Shown: one piece after another, positions 7,316 to 15,651 of the stretch
Layout of the letters: each line of letters starts with the position of its first letter
Position numbering within the stretch: position 1 is the stretch's first letter
NCBI GenBank assembly: GCA_051954955.1
Contig: JBQCHF010000002.1
Coordinates: 1 to 20,592, forward strand
Source of the DNA: JBQCHF01 sp051954955
GTDB lineage: Bacteria > Actinomycetota > Actinomycetes > Motilibacterales > Motilibacteraceae
DNA: 20,592 bases
Direction of reading: 5' to 3'
Notes under the pieces: model-generated
Database searches by the model: none
Told to the model about the DNA's origin: nothing
The model's input: only the letters and a program-made list of their open reading frames with translations
Made by a program: the position numbers and the translations under genes

Positions 7316-8209
7316 ATGAGCACCAACCAGTTCGCCCCCGTCGACCCCACCACCCGCTACCCGCGGCCGGAGTTCCCCGAGCAGTCGCAGGAGCACCCCG
7401 GCACCGGATCGGCGATGCACCCCGAGCCGGACTACGGCGAGGCGAGCTACCGCGGCAGCGGGCGGCTGGCCGGGCGCCGGGCGGTGGTGACCGGCGGCGA
7501 CTCCGGCATCGGACGCGCGGTGGCGCTGGCGTTCGCCCGCGAGGGCGCCGACGTGCTCGTGTCCTGCCTACCCGAAGAGGAGGTGGACGCGCGGGTGACC
7601 GCCGGGCTGGTGGAGGCGGCCGGCCGCCGGGCCGTCGTGCACGCCGCCGACCTGCGCGAGGAGGAGGCCTGCCAGCGGCTGGTTGGCCACGCGGTGGAGT
7701 CCCTGGGCGGCGTCGACGTCCTGGTGTGCAACGCGGCGTACCAGATGGCGCTGGGCGGCCTGGAGGACCTGAGCAGCGAGCAGCTGCTGCGCACCTACAG
7801 CACCAACGTCTTCGCCACCCTCTGGCTGTGCAAGGCCGCCCTGCCGCACCTGGGGCCCGGGGCGTCGATCGTGGTCACCACCTCGATCGAGGCCTACGAC
7901 CCCAAGCCCTCGCTGGTCGACTACGCCTCCACCAAGGCGGCGTTGGTGAACATCACCAAGTCGCTGGCCCGCCAGCTCGCTCCGCGCGGGATCCGGGTCA
8001 ACAGCGTGGCGCCCGGCCCGGTCTGGACCCCGCTGATCCCTGCCACCATGCCGGCCGAGCAGGTCGCCTCCTTCGGCTCCGACACCCCGCTCGGGCGTCC
8101 CGCGCAGCCGGCCGAGCTGGCCCCACCCTACGTGTTCCTGGCCAGCGGTGAGTCCGGCTACATGACCGGCGAGGTGGTCGGAGTGACCGGCGGCCGGCTG
8201 CTGCCCTGA
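7316..8209 (+). CDS. Short-chain dehydrogenase/reductase, YghA/YdaD-like
   Basis: The 297-residue NAD(P)-dependent oxidoreductase has an N-terminal extension of about 50 residues rich in Pro (residues 10-47, including YPRPEFPEQSQEHPG). This is typical of the YghA/general stress protein 39 group of SDRs. The cofactor motif TGGDSGIG is at 59-66, the NAAY structural motif at 139-142, and the catalytic residues are Ser190, Tyr203 and Lys207 (YASTK), with Asn164 completing the tetrad. The C-terminal GYMTGEVVGVTGGRLLP is classic for the fold. I chose ATG 7316 (MSTNQFAPVDP) because it fits the family. An in-frame ATG at 7232 would place 28 unrelated residues over the repeat array. No strong ribosome binding site is visible. 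The substrate is unknown, and a stress or aldehyde/sugar role is inferred from the group. Confidence 0.92.
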   Translation: MSTNQFAPVDPTTRYPRPEFPEQSQEHPGTGSAMHPEPDYGEASYRGSGRLAGRRAVVTGGDSGIGRAVALAFAREGADVLVSCLPEEEVDARVTAGLVEAAGRRAVVHAADLREEEACQRLVGHAVESLGGVDVLVCNAAYQMALGGLEDLSSEQLLRTYSTNVFATLWLCKAALPHLGPGASIVVTTSIEAYDPKPSLVDYASTKAALVNITKSLARQLAPRGIRVNSVAPGPVWTPLIPATMPAEQVASFGSDTPLGRPAQPAELAPPYVFLASGESGYMTGEVVGVTGGRLLP

Positions 8210-8210
8210 C

Positions 8211-8227
8211 CGGGGCGAGCGGCCCCG
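8211..8227 (+). terminator. Short GC hairpin directly after the SDR stop
   Basis: CGGGGC (8211-8216) pairs with GCCCCG (8222-8227) across a five-base loop, starting one base after the stop codon of the SDR gene. It is a plausible weak terminator. Such short GC stems are frequent by chance in this DNA, so confidence is low. Confidence 0.35.
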
Positions 8228-8304
8228 CCGACGCCTCAAGTGCGAGTGGCGCCGCGCCGATCAGGTGAGGGCCCAGCCGCGCCTGCACCACAGGGACCAC
8301 CACC

Positions 8305-8350
8305 ATGAGCACCACCCGATGAGCACCACTCGATGAGCACCACTCGATGA
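8305..8350 (+). promoter_or_regulatory. Chain of three overlapping five-codon ORFs (MSTTR) leading into a small gene
   Basis: A 14-base tandem repeat (ATGAGCACCACYCG) occurs at 8305, 8319 and 8333 and is followed by ATGAGCA at 8347, the start of the small zinc-binding gene. Each unit reads ATG AGC ACC ACY CGA TGA, encoding MSTTR and then a stop. The stop overlaps the next ATG as ATGA (8319-8322, 8333-8336, 8347-8350). The best ribosome binding site, AGGGA at 8292-8296, lies eight bases before the first ATG only. Reaching the real start at 8347 by termination and re-initiation is therefore possible. A simple slippage duplication of the start region would also explain it. Confidence 0.7.
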
Positions 8351-8550
8351 GCATCGACGTCAGTACCCGCACCGTCGTCGACGTCGATGCGGTGACGGTG
8401 ATGTCCGCGCCGGCCTCGACGCCCCTGCTGGTCCGGACCGTCGTGGTCGTGGCCGACGACTCCGCGGTGCGGCACGGGTGCGGCGCCGTGCTGCCCTCCT
8501 ACTTCGCCGGGCACCGCCCGCGCTGCCCCCGCTGCGGCCAGACCGCCTGA
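8347..8550 (+). CDS. Small zinc-binding protein of unknown function
   Basis: The 67-residue protein is supported by G or C in nearly every third codon position. The N-terminal half (MSIDVSTRTVVDVDAVTVMS) is Val/Asp/Thr-rich and probably extended. The C-terminal half has His43 and Cys45 (RHGCGAVLPSYFAGH) and a closing CxxC at Cys60/Cys63 (RPRCPRCGQTA), forming a probable small zinc ribbon. It has no membrane segment and no enzyme motif. Its ATG is reached through three overlapping mini-ORFs. The gene ends in a hairpin shared with the convergent narI gene 12 bases away. ATGs in other frames at 8319 and 8333 give only five codons. Confidence 0.7.
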   Translation: MSIDVSTRTVVDVDAVTVMSAPASTPLLVRTVVVVADDSAVRHGCGAVLPSYFAGHRPRCPRCGQTA

Positions 8551-8567
8551 CGGCAGCGCCCGTCAGG
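8546..8567. terminator. Bidirectional hairpin containing both convergent stop codons
   Basis: CCTGACGG (8546-8553) pairs with CCGTCAGG (8560-8567) around a six-base loop. The TGA of the plus-strand zinc-binding gene (8548-8550) and the TGA of narI on the minus strand (8563-8565) occupy equivalent positions in the two arms. The hairpin can form in either transcript and probably serves as a compact shared terminator, though no T-run follows. Confidence 0.6.
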
Positions 8568-9303
8568 AGCCGACCCGCTCCCAGCCGCGCCGCGGCTCGC
8601 GGGCGCTGCCGCGGCCGGTGACCTCGCGGGAGCGGTAGACGATGTAGGGCCGGAACAGGTAGCCGACCGGTGCGGTGAAGGCGTGCACGAGCCTGGTGAA
8701 GGGCCAGACCGCGAACAGCAGCATGCCGATGAGGGTGTGCAGCTGGAACGCGAAGCCAGAATCGGCCATCCGCTCGACGTCGGGCTGCAGGTAGAAGATC
8801 GAGCGGAACCACGGCGAGACGGTGAGCCGGTAGTTGTGCGCCTCGCCGGTGGCGCCGGCCCCGAGCAGCGTGGTGGCCAGGCCCACCACCACGGCGGCGA
8901 CCAGCACGACGTACATCGTCTTGTCGTTCTTGGTGGTGGCGATGAAGACCGGGCCGGTGGTGCGCCGGCGGTAGATGAGGATCGCGACCCCGACCAGGGT
9001 GCAGAAGCCGGCCAGTGCGCCCAGGATCAGCGCCTGCACGTGGTAGGCCTCCTGGGACAGGCCCGCGCCGTCGGTCCAGGACTTGGGGATGACCAGGCCG
9101 ATGACGTGGCCGACCACCACCACGAGGATCCCGAAGTGGAACAGCGGGCTGCCGATGCGCAGCAGCCGCGACTCGTAGAGCTGCGAGGAGCGGGTGGTCC
9201 AGCCGAACTGGTCGTAGCGCCAGCGCCAGATCGTGCCGCCGACCAGCAGCACGATGGTGACGTAGGGGAGGACCCCCCAGAGCAGCACGTCCAGCGCGTT
9301 CAT
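8563..9303 (-). CDS. narI: Respiratory nitrate reductase gamma subunit (cytochrome b)
   Basis: The 246-residue integral membrane subunit oxidises quinol and passes electrons through two b hemes to NarH. It shows about five membrane segments (near 8-25, 53-72, 88-110, 129-147 and 185-206). The four heme-ligand histidines fall at His56, His66, His189 and His207. In E. coli NarI they are at 56, 66, 187 and 205, so position and spacing agree closely. LYESRLLRIGSPLFHFGI and SPWFRSIFYLQPDVE are diagnostic for the family. The ATG at 9303 overlaps the narJ stop by four bases (ATGA) and has a G-rich ribosome binding site. It is the last gene of the narGHJI unit. The C-terminal tail from about residue 222 is basic. 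Confidence 0.96.
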   Translation of the reverse strand: MNALDVLLWGVLPYVTIVLLVGGTIWRWRYDQFGWTTRSSQLYESRLLRIGSPLFHFGILVVVVGHVIGLVIPKSWTDGAGLSQEAYHVQALILGALAGFCTLVGVAILIYRRRTTGPVFIATTKNDKTMYVVLVAAVVVGLATTLLGAGATGEAHNYRLTVSPWFRSIFYLQPDVERMADSGFAFQLHTLIGMLLFAVWPFTRLVHAFTAPVGYLFRPYIVYRSREVTGRGSAREPRRGWERVGS

Positions 9304-9974
9304 CGCCGTCCCCCCGTCGCTTCCAGCCCCAGATCCCGGCGCGGCCCGAGCAGGTCGTCGTGGCCGGTGTGCGCCCCGAACGGCTCCAGCCCCACCGACT
9401 CCTCCGGCGGCCCGCTGCGGGCCAGGGCCTGCGCGGCGGCCCGGTCCTGCGGCGAGGCGCCGGGCAGCAGCGCGCACACCGCGGTGAGCACCCCCGCGTA
9501 GGGGGTGCGGACGTCCTGCAGCGCCAGGCGCAGCAGCTCCAGCCCGGCCCGGTGCTCCTGCAGCACCGCGAGGCCGTCGGCGAGGTCGAGGGCGGCGTAC
9601 TCCAGCACCACCGGGAGGTAGTCCGGCAGCTCGCCCTCACCGAGCTCGAGGCCGGCCATCCGGTAGCGCTCCTTGAGCGCGGCCAGCGAGCCGCCGCGGC
9701 GCCGGGTCTCTCCGTCGCTCCACCAGGTGAGGTAGGGGCTGCAGCGCCGGCGCCGGTCGAAGACCTGCACGTAGTGCTCGGCCAGCTCCAGCTCCGGTCG
9801 CGCGGCCAGCTCGCGCACCACTTCCAGCAGCCGGTCCCGCGCCTGCGACGGCGCGAGCTCGCCCAGGGCCGCGACGACGACGGGGAAGCGCTCGCGTACG
9901 TACTCGTCGGGGTACTGCAGCAGGACCGAGGCGGCCTGGCAGAGCACGGCGCCCTCGCGCTCGGAGAGGCTCAC
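9300..9974 (-). CDS. narJ: Nitrate reductase molybdenum cofactor assembly chaperone
   Basis: The 224-residue cytoplasmic chaperone binds the NarG N-terminus and helps insert the molybdenum cofactor and the FS0 cluster before NarGH docks on NarI. It begins with MSLSEREGAVLCQAASVLLQ (GTG start at 9974). The NarJ signatures are ELAEHYVQVFDRRRRCSPYL (about 76-95) and GELPDYLPVVLEYAAL (about 127-142), in an otherwise helical, Leu/Ala-rich protein. Length agrees with family members (E. coli NarJ 236). The start overlaps the narH stop (GTGA, 9971-9974) and the end overlaps narI, so translation is probably coupled along the operon. Confidence 0.95.
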   Translation of the reverse strand: MSLSEREGAVLCQAASVLLQYPDEYVRERFPVVVAALGELAPSQARDRLLEVVRELAARPELELAEHYVQVFDRRRRCSPYLTWWSDGETRRRGGSLAALKERYRMAGLELGEGELPDYLPVVLEYAALDLADGLAVLQEHRAGLELLRLALQDVRTPYAGVLTAVCALLPGASPQDRAAAQALARSGPPEESVGLEPFGAHTGHDDLLGPRRDLGLEATGGRR

Positions 9975-11713
9975 CGCCGCCCCACCTCCTCCGGGCCGAC
10001 GCCGCCGGTGGTGCGGTCGCCGCGGGCGTCGACCGGCCCGTCGGTCTCCCTCACGTGCCGGGGCGGGAAAAGGCCCTCGGGCGTGCCCTTGCCGTCCCAG
10101 TTCAGGAGATTGACCCGTGAGCGCGGGGACTCCGGGTCCGCGATCCCCTCGCCCTGCTGGCGCTGCTTGAGCGCGTGGAAGGTCTCCACCGAGACCGGCG
10201 TGGGCCGGCCGGACGCCTCGCCAAAGGGGCCGGAGCCGTACATCCCCGGGCCCTCCTCGTAGTCGAGGCTGCAGCCGGTGAGGGCCTCCTCGAGCGCCGG
10301 CCCCTGGCCCTGGTGGGCGGTGGGGATGACGTAGCGCTCGTCGTACTTGGCCACCGCGAGCAGCCGGTACATGGCGGTGAGGTCGGCCACGCTCATGCCG
10401 ACGGCGTCGGCGATGGAGTCGTCCGGCGTCTCGCCGAGGTTCACCGACCGCATGTAGGAGCGCATGGCGGAGAGCTTGCGCAGCGAGGCGTCGACGGGTG
10501 CGGTGTCGCCGGCGGTGAAAAGCTCGGCGAGGTACTCGATCGGGATGCGCAGGGTCTCGATGGCGCCGAAGAGATTGCCGAGATCCTCGCCGTCGTGGCC
10601 GGTGTCCCGCAGCGCCTCCACCACGGGAGACAGCGGGGGGACGTACCAGACCATCGGCATGGTGCGGAACTCCGGGTGCAGCGGCAGCGCCACCCGGTAC
10701 TTCTTCGCCAGCGCGTAGACCGGCGAACTCCGGGCGGCCTCCAGCCAGTCCTCCGGGATGTCCGCGGCGCGGGCGGCCGCGAGCACCTCGGGGTCGTGCG
10801 GGTCCAGCAGCAGGTCCAGCTGCGCCTCGTAGAGGTCCTTCTCGTCGGGCACCGACGCGGCCGCGGTCACCTTGTCGGCGTCGTAGAGGAACACCCCGAG
10901 GTAGCGCAGCCGGCCGACGCAGGTCTCCGAGCAGACGGTCGGGAGGCCGACCTCCATGCGCGGGTAGCACAGGGTGCACTTCTCGGCCTTGCCGGTGCGG
11001 TGGTTGAAGTAGATCTTCTTGTAGGGGCAGCCGGTGACGCACATCCGCCAGCCGCGGCACTTGTCCTGGTCGACCAGGACGATGCCGTCCTCGGACCGCT
11101 TGTAGATCGCCCCGCTCGGGCAGGACGCCGCGCACGAGGGGTTCAGGCAGTGCTCGCAGATGCGGGGCAGGTAGAACATGAAGGTCTGCTCGAACTCGAA
11201 GCGGACCTTGTCCTCGGCGTCCTTGCGCACCCGCTCCACGATCGGGTCGAGGTGTCCCGTCTCGCTGGTGCCGCCCAGGTCGTCGTCCCAGTTGGCGCTC
11301 CACTCGATCTTCATCGGCTCTCCGGTGAGCAGCGATTTCGGCTGCGCCACGGGGAAGTCGTCGCTGAGCGGGGCGGTGGTGAGGTTCTCGTAGTCGTAGG
11401 TCCAGGGCTCGTAGTAGTCCTTGATGTTGGGCAGCAGCGGGTTGCTGAAGATGCTGAACAGCTTCTTGAACCGCCCGCCGGCGCGCAGCTGCAGCCGGCC
11501 GCGCCGGTTGAGCGTCCAGCCGCCCTTCCACTGGTCCTGGTCCTGGTAGCGGCGCGGGTAGCCCTGGCCAGGCCGCGTCTCCACGTTGTTGAACCAGACG
11601 TACTCGACGCCGCTGCGGTTGGTCCACGCCTGCTTGCAGGTGACCGAGCAGGTGTGGCACCCGATGCACTTGTCGAGATTCATCACCATGCCCAGCTGGG
11701 CCATGACCCGCAT
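9971..11713 (-). CDS. narH: Respiratory nitrate reductase beta subunit (iron-sulfur protein)
   Basis: The 580-residue subunit carries three [4Fe-4S] clusters and one [3Fe-4S] cluster, wiring NarI hemes to NarG. Cysteine groups are visible at 16/19/22/26 (CIGCHTCSVTCKQ), 186/189/194/198 (CEHCLNPSCAASC), 219/225/229 (CRGWRMCVTGC) and 246/249/261/265. Trp222 stands where a fourth Cys would be, which is the known feature of the [3Fe-4S] site. The C-terminal half has the NarH-specific FRTMPMVWYVPPLSPVVEAL and PIEYLAELFTAGDT. It is longer than the E. coli protein (512), mainly through a hydrophilic C-terminal tail rich in Gly and charged residues. The ATG at 11713 shares one base with the narG stop (TGATG). 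The downstream stop overlaps narJ. Confidence 0.97.
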   Translation of the reverse strand: MRVMAQLGMVMNLDKCIGCHTCSVTCKQAWTNRSGVEYVWFNNVETRPGQGYPRRYQDQDQWKGGWTLNRRGRLQLRAGGRFKKLFSIFSNPLLPNIKDYYEPWTYDYENLTTAPLSDDFPVAQPKSLLTGEPMKIEWSANWDDDLGGTSETGHLDPIVERVRKDAEDKVRFEFEQTFMFYLPRICEHCLNPSCAASCPSGAIYKRSEDGIVLVDQDKCRGWRMCVTGCPYKKIYFNHRTGKAEKCTLCYPRMEVGLPTVCSETCVGRLRYLGVFLYDADKVTAAASVPDEKDLYEAQLDLLLDPHDPEVLAAARAADIPEDWLEAARSSPVYALAKKYRVALPLHPEFRTMPMVWYVPPLSPVVEALRDTGHDGEDLGNLFGAIETLRIPIEYLAELFTAGDTAPVDASLRKLSAMRSYMRSVNLGETPDDSIADAVGMSVADLTAMYRLLAVAKYDERYVIPTAHQGQGPALEEALTGCSLDYEEGPGMYGSGPFGEASGRPTPVSVETFHALKQRQQGEGIADPESPRSRVNLLNWDGKGTPEGLFPPRHVRETDGPVDARGDRTTGGVGPEEVGRR

Positions 11714-14700
11714 CAGTACTGCACCTCCTGGTTCCGGCGGCGGATGGTGGTGATCTCGTCCCGCTGGTTGCCGGTGGGGCCGAGGTAGTTGAACCCGAAG
11801 GACAGCTGGGCGTAGCCGCCGATGAGGTGCGTCGGCTTGACGTGGATACGGGTGAGGGAGTTGTGGATGCCCCCGCGTCGTCCGGTCGTCTCGGACTTGG
11901 GCACGTCCACCACCCGTTCCTGCGCGTGGTAGACGTAGACGGTCCCCTGCGGCATCCGGTGGGTGACGATCGCCCGCAGCACCATCACGCCGTTGCGGTT
12001 CACCGCCTCCACCCAGTCGTTGTCGCTGACGCCGATGGCGGCTGCGTCGTGCTGGTTCATCCAGACCGTGGGGCCGCCGCGGCTCAGGCTCAGCATGAAC
12101 AGGTTGTCCTGGTACTCCGAGTGGATGGACCACTTCGAGTGCGGGGTGAGGTAGCGGACCACCACCTGCTTGGAGCCGTCGGCCCCGACCTCGGGCTCGC
12201 CGAAGAGGCGGTGCAGGTCCAGCGGCGGGCGGTAGACGGGCAGGTTCTCGCCGTACTCCGCCATCCAGTCGTGGTCCAGGAAGAAGTGCATCCGGCCGGT
12301 GAGGGTGTGCCAGGGCTTCAGCTCTTCGACGTTGGTGGTGAAGGCGGCGTAGCGCCGGCCCCCCGTCTCCGAGCCGGACCACTCCGGGCTGGTGATGACC
12401 GGCACCGGGCGGGCCTGGGTGTCCGGGAAGGTGATCCGCTTCTCCTCGCTGCCCTCGGCCAGGTGCACCAGCGGCTTGCCGATGCGCTCCTGGGAGGTGC
12501 GGTAGCCCTGCACCGCCAGCCGCCCGTTCGTGGTGCCGGACAGGGCGAGGATCGCCTCGGCCATCTTGATGTCGCTGTCCAGCGCCGGACGGCCGTCGCC
12601 GGACCCCCCGAGCATCACGCCGTTGCGCCGGCCGAGGTCGGCCACCTCCTCCTCGACGTGGTAGGTCACGCCCTTGGTGGTGACCCCGAGCCGGTCCACC
12701 AGCGGGCCGAGCGAGGCCATCCGGTCGGCCAGCCCGGGGTAATCGCGCTCCACCACGGCGAACGCCGGCATGGTCCTGCCGGGGACCGGCGGCACCTGCC
12801 CGTCCCGCCAGTCCCGGACGACGCCGCCGGGCTGCGCGGTCTCGCCGGGGGAGTCGTGCTGCAGCGGCGTGGCGACGACGTCGCGGCGGACCCCGAGGTG
12901 GGTGACCGCCAGCTCGCTGAACCGGCGCGCGATCGCGTGGAAGGCGTCGAAGTCCGAGCGCGTCTCCCACGGCGGGTCGATCGCCGCGTTGAACGCGTGG
13001 ATGAACGGGTGCATGTCCGTGGTGTTGAGGTCGTGCTTCTCGTACCAGGTGGCCGCCGGCAGCACGACGTCGGAGAGCAGCGTGGAGCTGGTCATCCGGA
13101 AGTCGAGCGAGAGCAGGAGGTCGAGCTTGCCCTCGGGCGCCTCCGGTCGCCAGGCCACGTCCTGCGGGCGCAGGTCCGGCGGGGTCTGCTCGGCCCGCAC
13201 GCTGGAGTGCGTGCCGAGCAGGTGCTTGAGGAAGTACTCGTTGCCCTTGGCCGAGGATCCGAGCAGGTTGGCTCGCCACAGCGTGAGCACCCGCGGCCAG
13301 TTCTCCGGCGCGTCGGGGTCCTCGACGGCGAAGCGCAGCCGTCCCTCGGTCAGCTCCTGCGCGACGTAGGAGCCGATGTCCTGCCCGGCCGTTTCGGCCT
13401 CGTCGGCCAACTCGAGCGGGTTGCGGTCGAACTGCGGGTAGGACGGCATCCAGCCCAGCCGTGCGGACTGGGCGATGGTGTCCATCGTGTGCTTGCCGGC
13501 GAACTGGCCGCGGGCCAGGGGTGAGGCAAGGGCGTCGGCGCGGTAGCCGTCGTAGCGCCACTGGTCGGTGTGCACGTACCAGTAGGCGGTGCCGATCATC
13601 TGCCGCGGTGGCCGCTGCCAGTCGGTGGCCATCGCCATCGTGGCCCAGCCGGTGACCGGCCGGCACTTCTCCTGCCCGACGTAGTGCGCCCAGCCGCCGC
13701 CGTTGCGTCCCATCGAGCCGGTGAGCATGAGGACGGCGAGCACCGCGCGGTAGGTGGCGTCCGCGTGGAACCACTGGCAGATGCCGCCGCCCATGATGAT
13801 CATGTTGCGGCCGCCGGAGCGCTCGGCGTTGTCGGCCAGCTCGCGGGCGATGCGCACCACCTGCGCCGCCGGCACCGAGGTGATCTGCTCCTGCCAGGCC
13901 GGGGTGTAGGGCTCCGCCGCGTCGTCGTAGGCGGCGGGCCACTGACCCGGGAGGCCCGGCCGGGCCGCGCCGTACTGGGCCAGCATCAGGTCCAGCACCG
14001 TGGTGACCAGCCGGCCGCCCACCCGGCGGACCGGGACGCCGCGGCGCAGCACCCGCTCGGTCGCGAGCAGGTCCTCGGGAAGGTCGAAGCGGGGCAGCAG
14101 CACCTCGACGGCCTCGCTGCCCTCGCCGGCCACGGTGAGCTGCGGGGCGATCTCGCCCAGGTCGAGGTTCCAGCGCCCCTCGCCCTCGCCGGTCCACCGG
14201 TCGCCGAGGGTGCCGTTGGGGGCCACCGGCTGCCCGGTGCGGCCGTCCAGCACCATCGGCCGCCACTCGGCGCCCTCGCGCCCGCCGCCCAGGTCGGACT
14301 CGCGCAGCATCTTGCCCGGCACGTAGCCGCCGGCGTCGTGCTCGTCGAGCGTGACCAGGAACGGAAGATCGGTGTAGCGCTGGGCGTAGTCGACGAAGAA
14401 CGGCACCCGCCGCTCCACGTAGCACTCGCGCAGGATCACGTGGCCCAGGGCCATCGCCAGGGCGGCGTCGGTGCCGGGCTGGGCGGGCACCCACTCGTCG
14501 GCGAACTTGACGGCGTCGGCGTAGTCAGGCGAGACGACGACGACCTTCTGCCCGCGGTAGCGCGCCTCCGCCATCCAGTGTGCGTCGGGGGTGCGGGTGA
14601 CCGGGACATTGGAGCCCCAGACGAGCAGGTAGGAGGCGTTCCACCAGTCGCCGGACTCGGGCACGTCGGTCTGGTCGCCGAAGACCTGCGGGCTGGCCAC

Positions 14701-15459
14701 CGGGAGGTCGGCGTACCAGTCGTAGAACGAGGTCATGCAGCCGCCGGTGAGCTCGATGAACCGCGAGCCCACCGCGTGCGACACCATCGACATCGCCGGG
14801 ATCGGGGAGAAGCCGACGATGCGATCCGGGCCGTGCGCCTTGATGGTGTGCACGTGCGCGGCGGCAATGATCTCGACCGCCTCGTCCCAGCTCACCCGCA
14901 CGTGCCCGCCCTTGCCGCGGGCCTGCTGGTAGCGACGACGTCGCTGGGGGTCGTTCTGGATGTCGGCCCAGGCGAGCACCGGGTCGCCGAGACGGTGCTT
15001 GGCCTCGCGGTACATCTCCACCAGAACGCCGCGGGCGTAGGGGAAACGCACGCGGGTGGGGGAGTAGGTGTACCAGGAGAACGCGGCGCCGCGGGGGCAG
15101 CCGCGGGGCTCGTACTCCGGGGTGTCCGAGCCGACGGAGGGATAGTCGGTCTGCTGGCTCTCCCAGGTGATGATCCCGTCCTTGACGTAGACCTTCCACG
15201 AGCACGAGCCGGTGCAGTTGACCCCGTGGGTGGAGCGGACGACCTTGTCGTGGCTCCAGCGGTCGCGGTAGAAGACGTCGCCGGCGCGCCCGCCCTGCCG
15301 GAAGACCGCGCGCCCGTCCGGGCTGCTCTCGTCCCGGCGGAAGAACCGCCCTGCGGCCAGCAGCGCGTCGGCGGCGGGGCCGTCCGGCCCGGGCGCCCGC
15401 CCGTCCGCGCGCAGGCGCTCGCTGGTCGAATCCGTGCTGGCCCCCGTCTGGACCGTCAC
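11713..15459 (-). CDS. narG: Respiratory nitrate reductase alpha subunit (molybdenum catalytic subunit)
   Basis: The 1248-residue catalytic subunit reduces nitrate to nitrite at a Mo-bis-MGD centre on the cytoplasmic side of the membrane. E. coli NarG has 1247 residues. The FS0 cluster ligands are His78, Cys82, Cys86 and Cys121 (HGVNCTGSCSWKVYV and PRGCPRGAAFSWY). The molybdenum ligand Asp is Asp247 in TSFYDWYADLP. GDQTDVPESGDWWN and NVPVTRTPDAHWM follow as in respiratory, not periplasmic (Nap), reductases. There is no Tat motif, as in many cytoplasm-facing NarG proteins. I chose GTG 15459 because AGGGAGG lies five bases upstream. An in-frame ATG at 15504 would add 15 residues without a binding site. 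It is the first gene of narGHJI and is separated from the narK unit by a strong hairpin (15594-15626), so it should have its own promoter. Confidence 0.97.
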   Translation of the reverse strand: MTVQTGASTDSTSERLRADGRAPGPDGPAADALLAAGRFFRRDESSPDGRAVFRQGGRAGDVFYRDRWSHDKVVRSTHGVNCTGSCSWKVYVKDGIITWESQQTDYPSVGSDTPEYEPRGCPRGAAFSWYTYSPTRVRFPYARGVLVEMYREAKHRLGDPVLAWADIQNDPQRRRRYQQARGKGGHVRVSWDEAVEIIAAAHVHTIKAHGPDRIVGFSPIPAMSMVSHAVGSRFIELTGGCMTSFYDWYADLPVASPQVFGDQTDVPESGDWWNASYLLVWGSNVPVTRTPDAHWMAEARYRGQKVVVVSPDYADAVKFADEWVPAQPGTDAALAMALGHVILRECYVERRVPFFVDYAQRYTDLPFLVTLDEHDAGGYVPGKMLRESDLGGGREGAEWRPMVLDGRTGQPVAPNGTLGDRWTGEGEGRWNLDLGEIAPQLTVAGEGSEAVEVLLPRFDLPEDLLATERVLRRGVPVRRVGGRLVTTVLDLMLAQYGAARPGLPGQWPAAYDDAAEPYTPAWQEQITSVPAAQVVRIARELADNAERSGGRNMIIMGGGICQWFHADATYRAVLAVLMLTGSMGRNGGGWAHYVGQEKCRPVTGWATMAMATDWQRPPRQMIGTAYWYVHTDQWRYDGYRADALASPLARGQFAGKHTMDTIAQSARLGWMPSYPQFDRNPLELADEAETAGQDIGSYVAQELTEGRLRFAVEDPDAPENWPRVLTLWRANLLGSSAKGNEYFLKHLLGTHSSVRAEQTPPDLRPQDVAWRPEAPEGKLDLLLSLDFRMTSSTLLSDVVLPAATWYEKHDLNTTDMHPFIHAFNAAIDPPWETRSDFDAFHAIARRFSELAVTHLGVRRDVVATPLQHDSPGETAQPGGVVRDWRDGQVPPVPGRTMPAFAVVERDYPGLADRMASLGPLVDRLGVTTKGVTYHVEEEVADLGRRNGVMLGGSGDGRPALDSDIKMAEAILALSGTTNGRLAVQGYRTSQERIGKPLVHLAEGSEEKRITFPDTQARPVPVITSPEWSGSETGGRRYAAFTTNVEELKPWHTLTGRMHFFLDHDWMAEYGENLPVYRPPLDLHRLFGEPEVGADGSKQVVVRYLTPHSKWSIHSEYQDNLFMLSLSRGGPTVWMNQHDAAAIGVSDNDWVEAVNRNGVMVLRAIVTHRMPQGTVYVYHAQERVVDVPKSETTGRRGGIHNSLTRIHVKPTHLIGGYAQLSFGFNYLGPTGNQRDEITTIRRRNQEVQY

Positions 15460-15593
15460 CCGTGCCTCCCTGGAGAGCCGCCAGTCGGGTCGATCTGTCG
15501 GCATCCTGTCGCGGGCGGGGCCGTCGGTCCACCCTCATGGGCGACTTCGCGCGGAGTTGTCGTGCGGTGCGCACGCTTCGCCCCGATCGACGA
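15460..15593 (-). promoter_or_regulatory. Presumed narG promoter region with inverted repeat
   Basis: This 134-base gap lies between the upstream terminator and the narG start. CGTGCG (15561-15566) and CGCACG (15570-15575) form a 6-bp inverted repeat with a three-base spacer. GGGCCGTCGGTCCA (15518-15531) is a degenerate match to a DosR-like palindrome. I cannot place a convincing -10/-35 pair. The promoter role is inferred from the terminator and gene arrangement. Confidence 0.45.
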
Positions 15594-15626
15594 CGAGGCC
15601 CCCGGAGCGCCGCTCCGGGGGCCTCG
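15594..15626 (-). terminator. Strong hairpin terminator after the narK-hemerythrin unit
   Basis: Arms 15594-15608 (CGAGGCCCCCGGAGC) and 15612-15626 form a perfect 15-bp stem with a GCC loop. It sits 26 bases past the stop of the hemerythrin-like gene, in the same transcriptional direction, and upstream of narG. No long T-run follows, but the stem is very stable. It splits the nitrate locus into two transcription units. Confidence 0.8.
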
Positions 15627-15651
15627 ACTCTTGGATCGGTTGTGGTGGTGC

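Noticed and set aside
15460..15504. Longer narG starting at ATG 15504
   Set aside because: No ribosome binding site precedes it, whereas GTG 15459 has AGGGAGG at ideal spacing and gives the usual NarG length.
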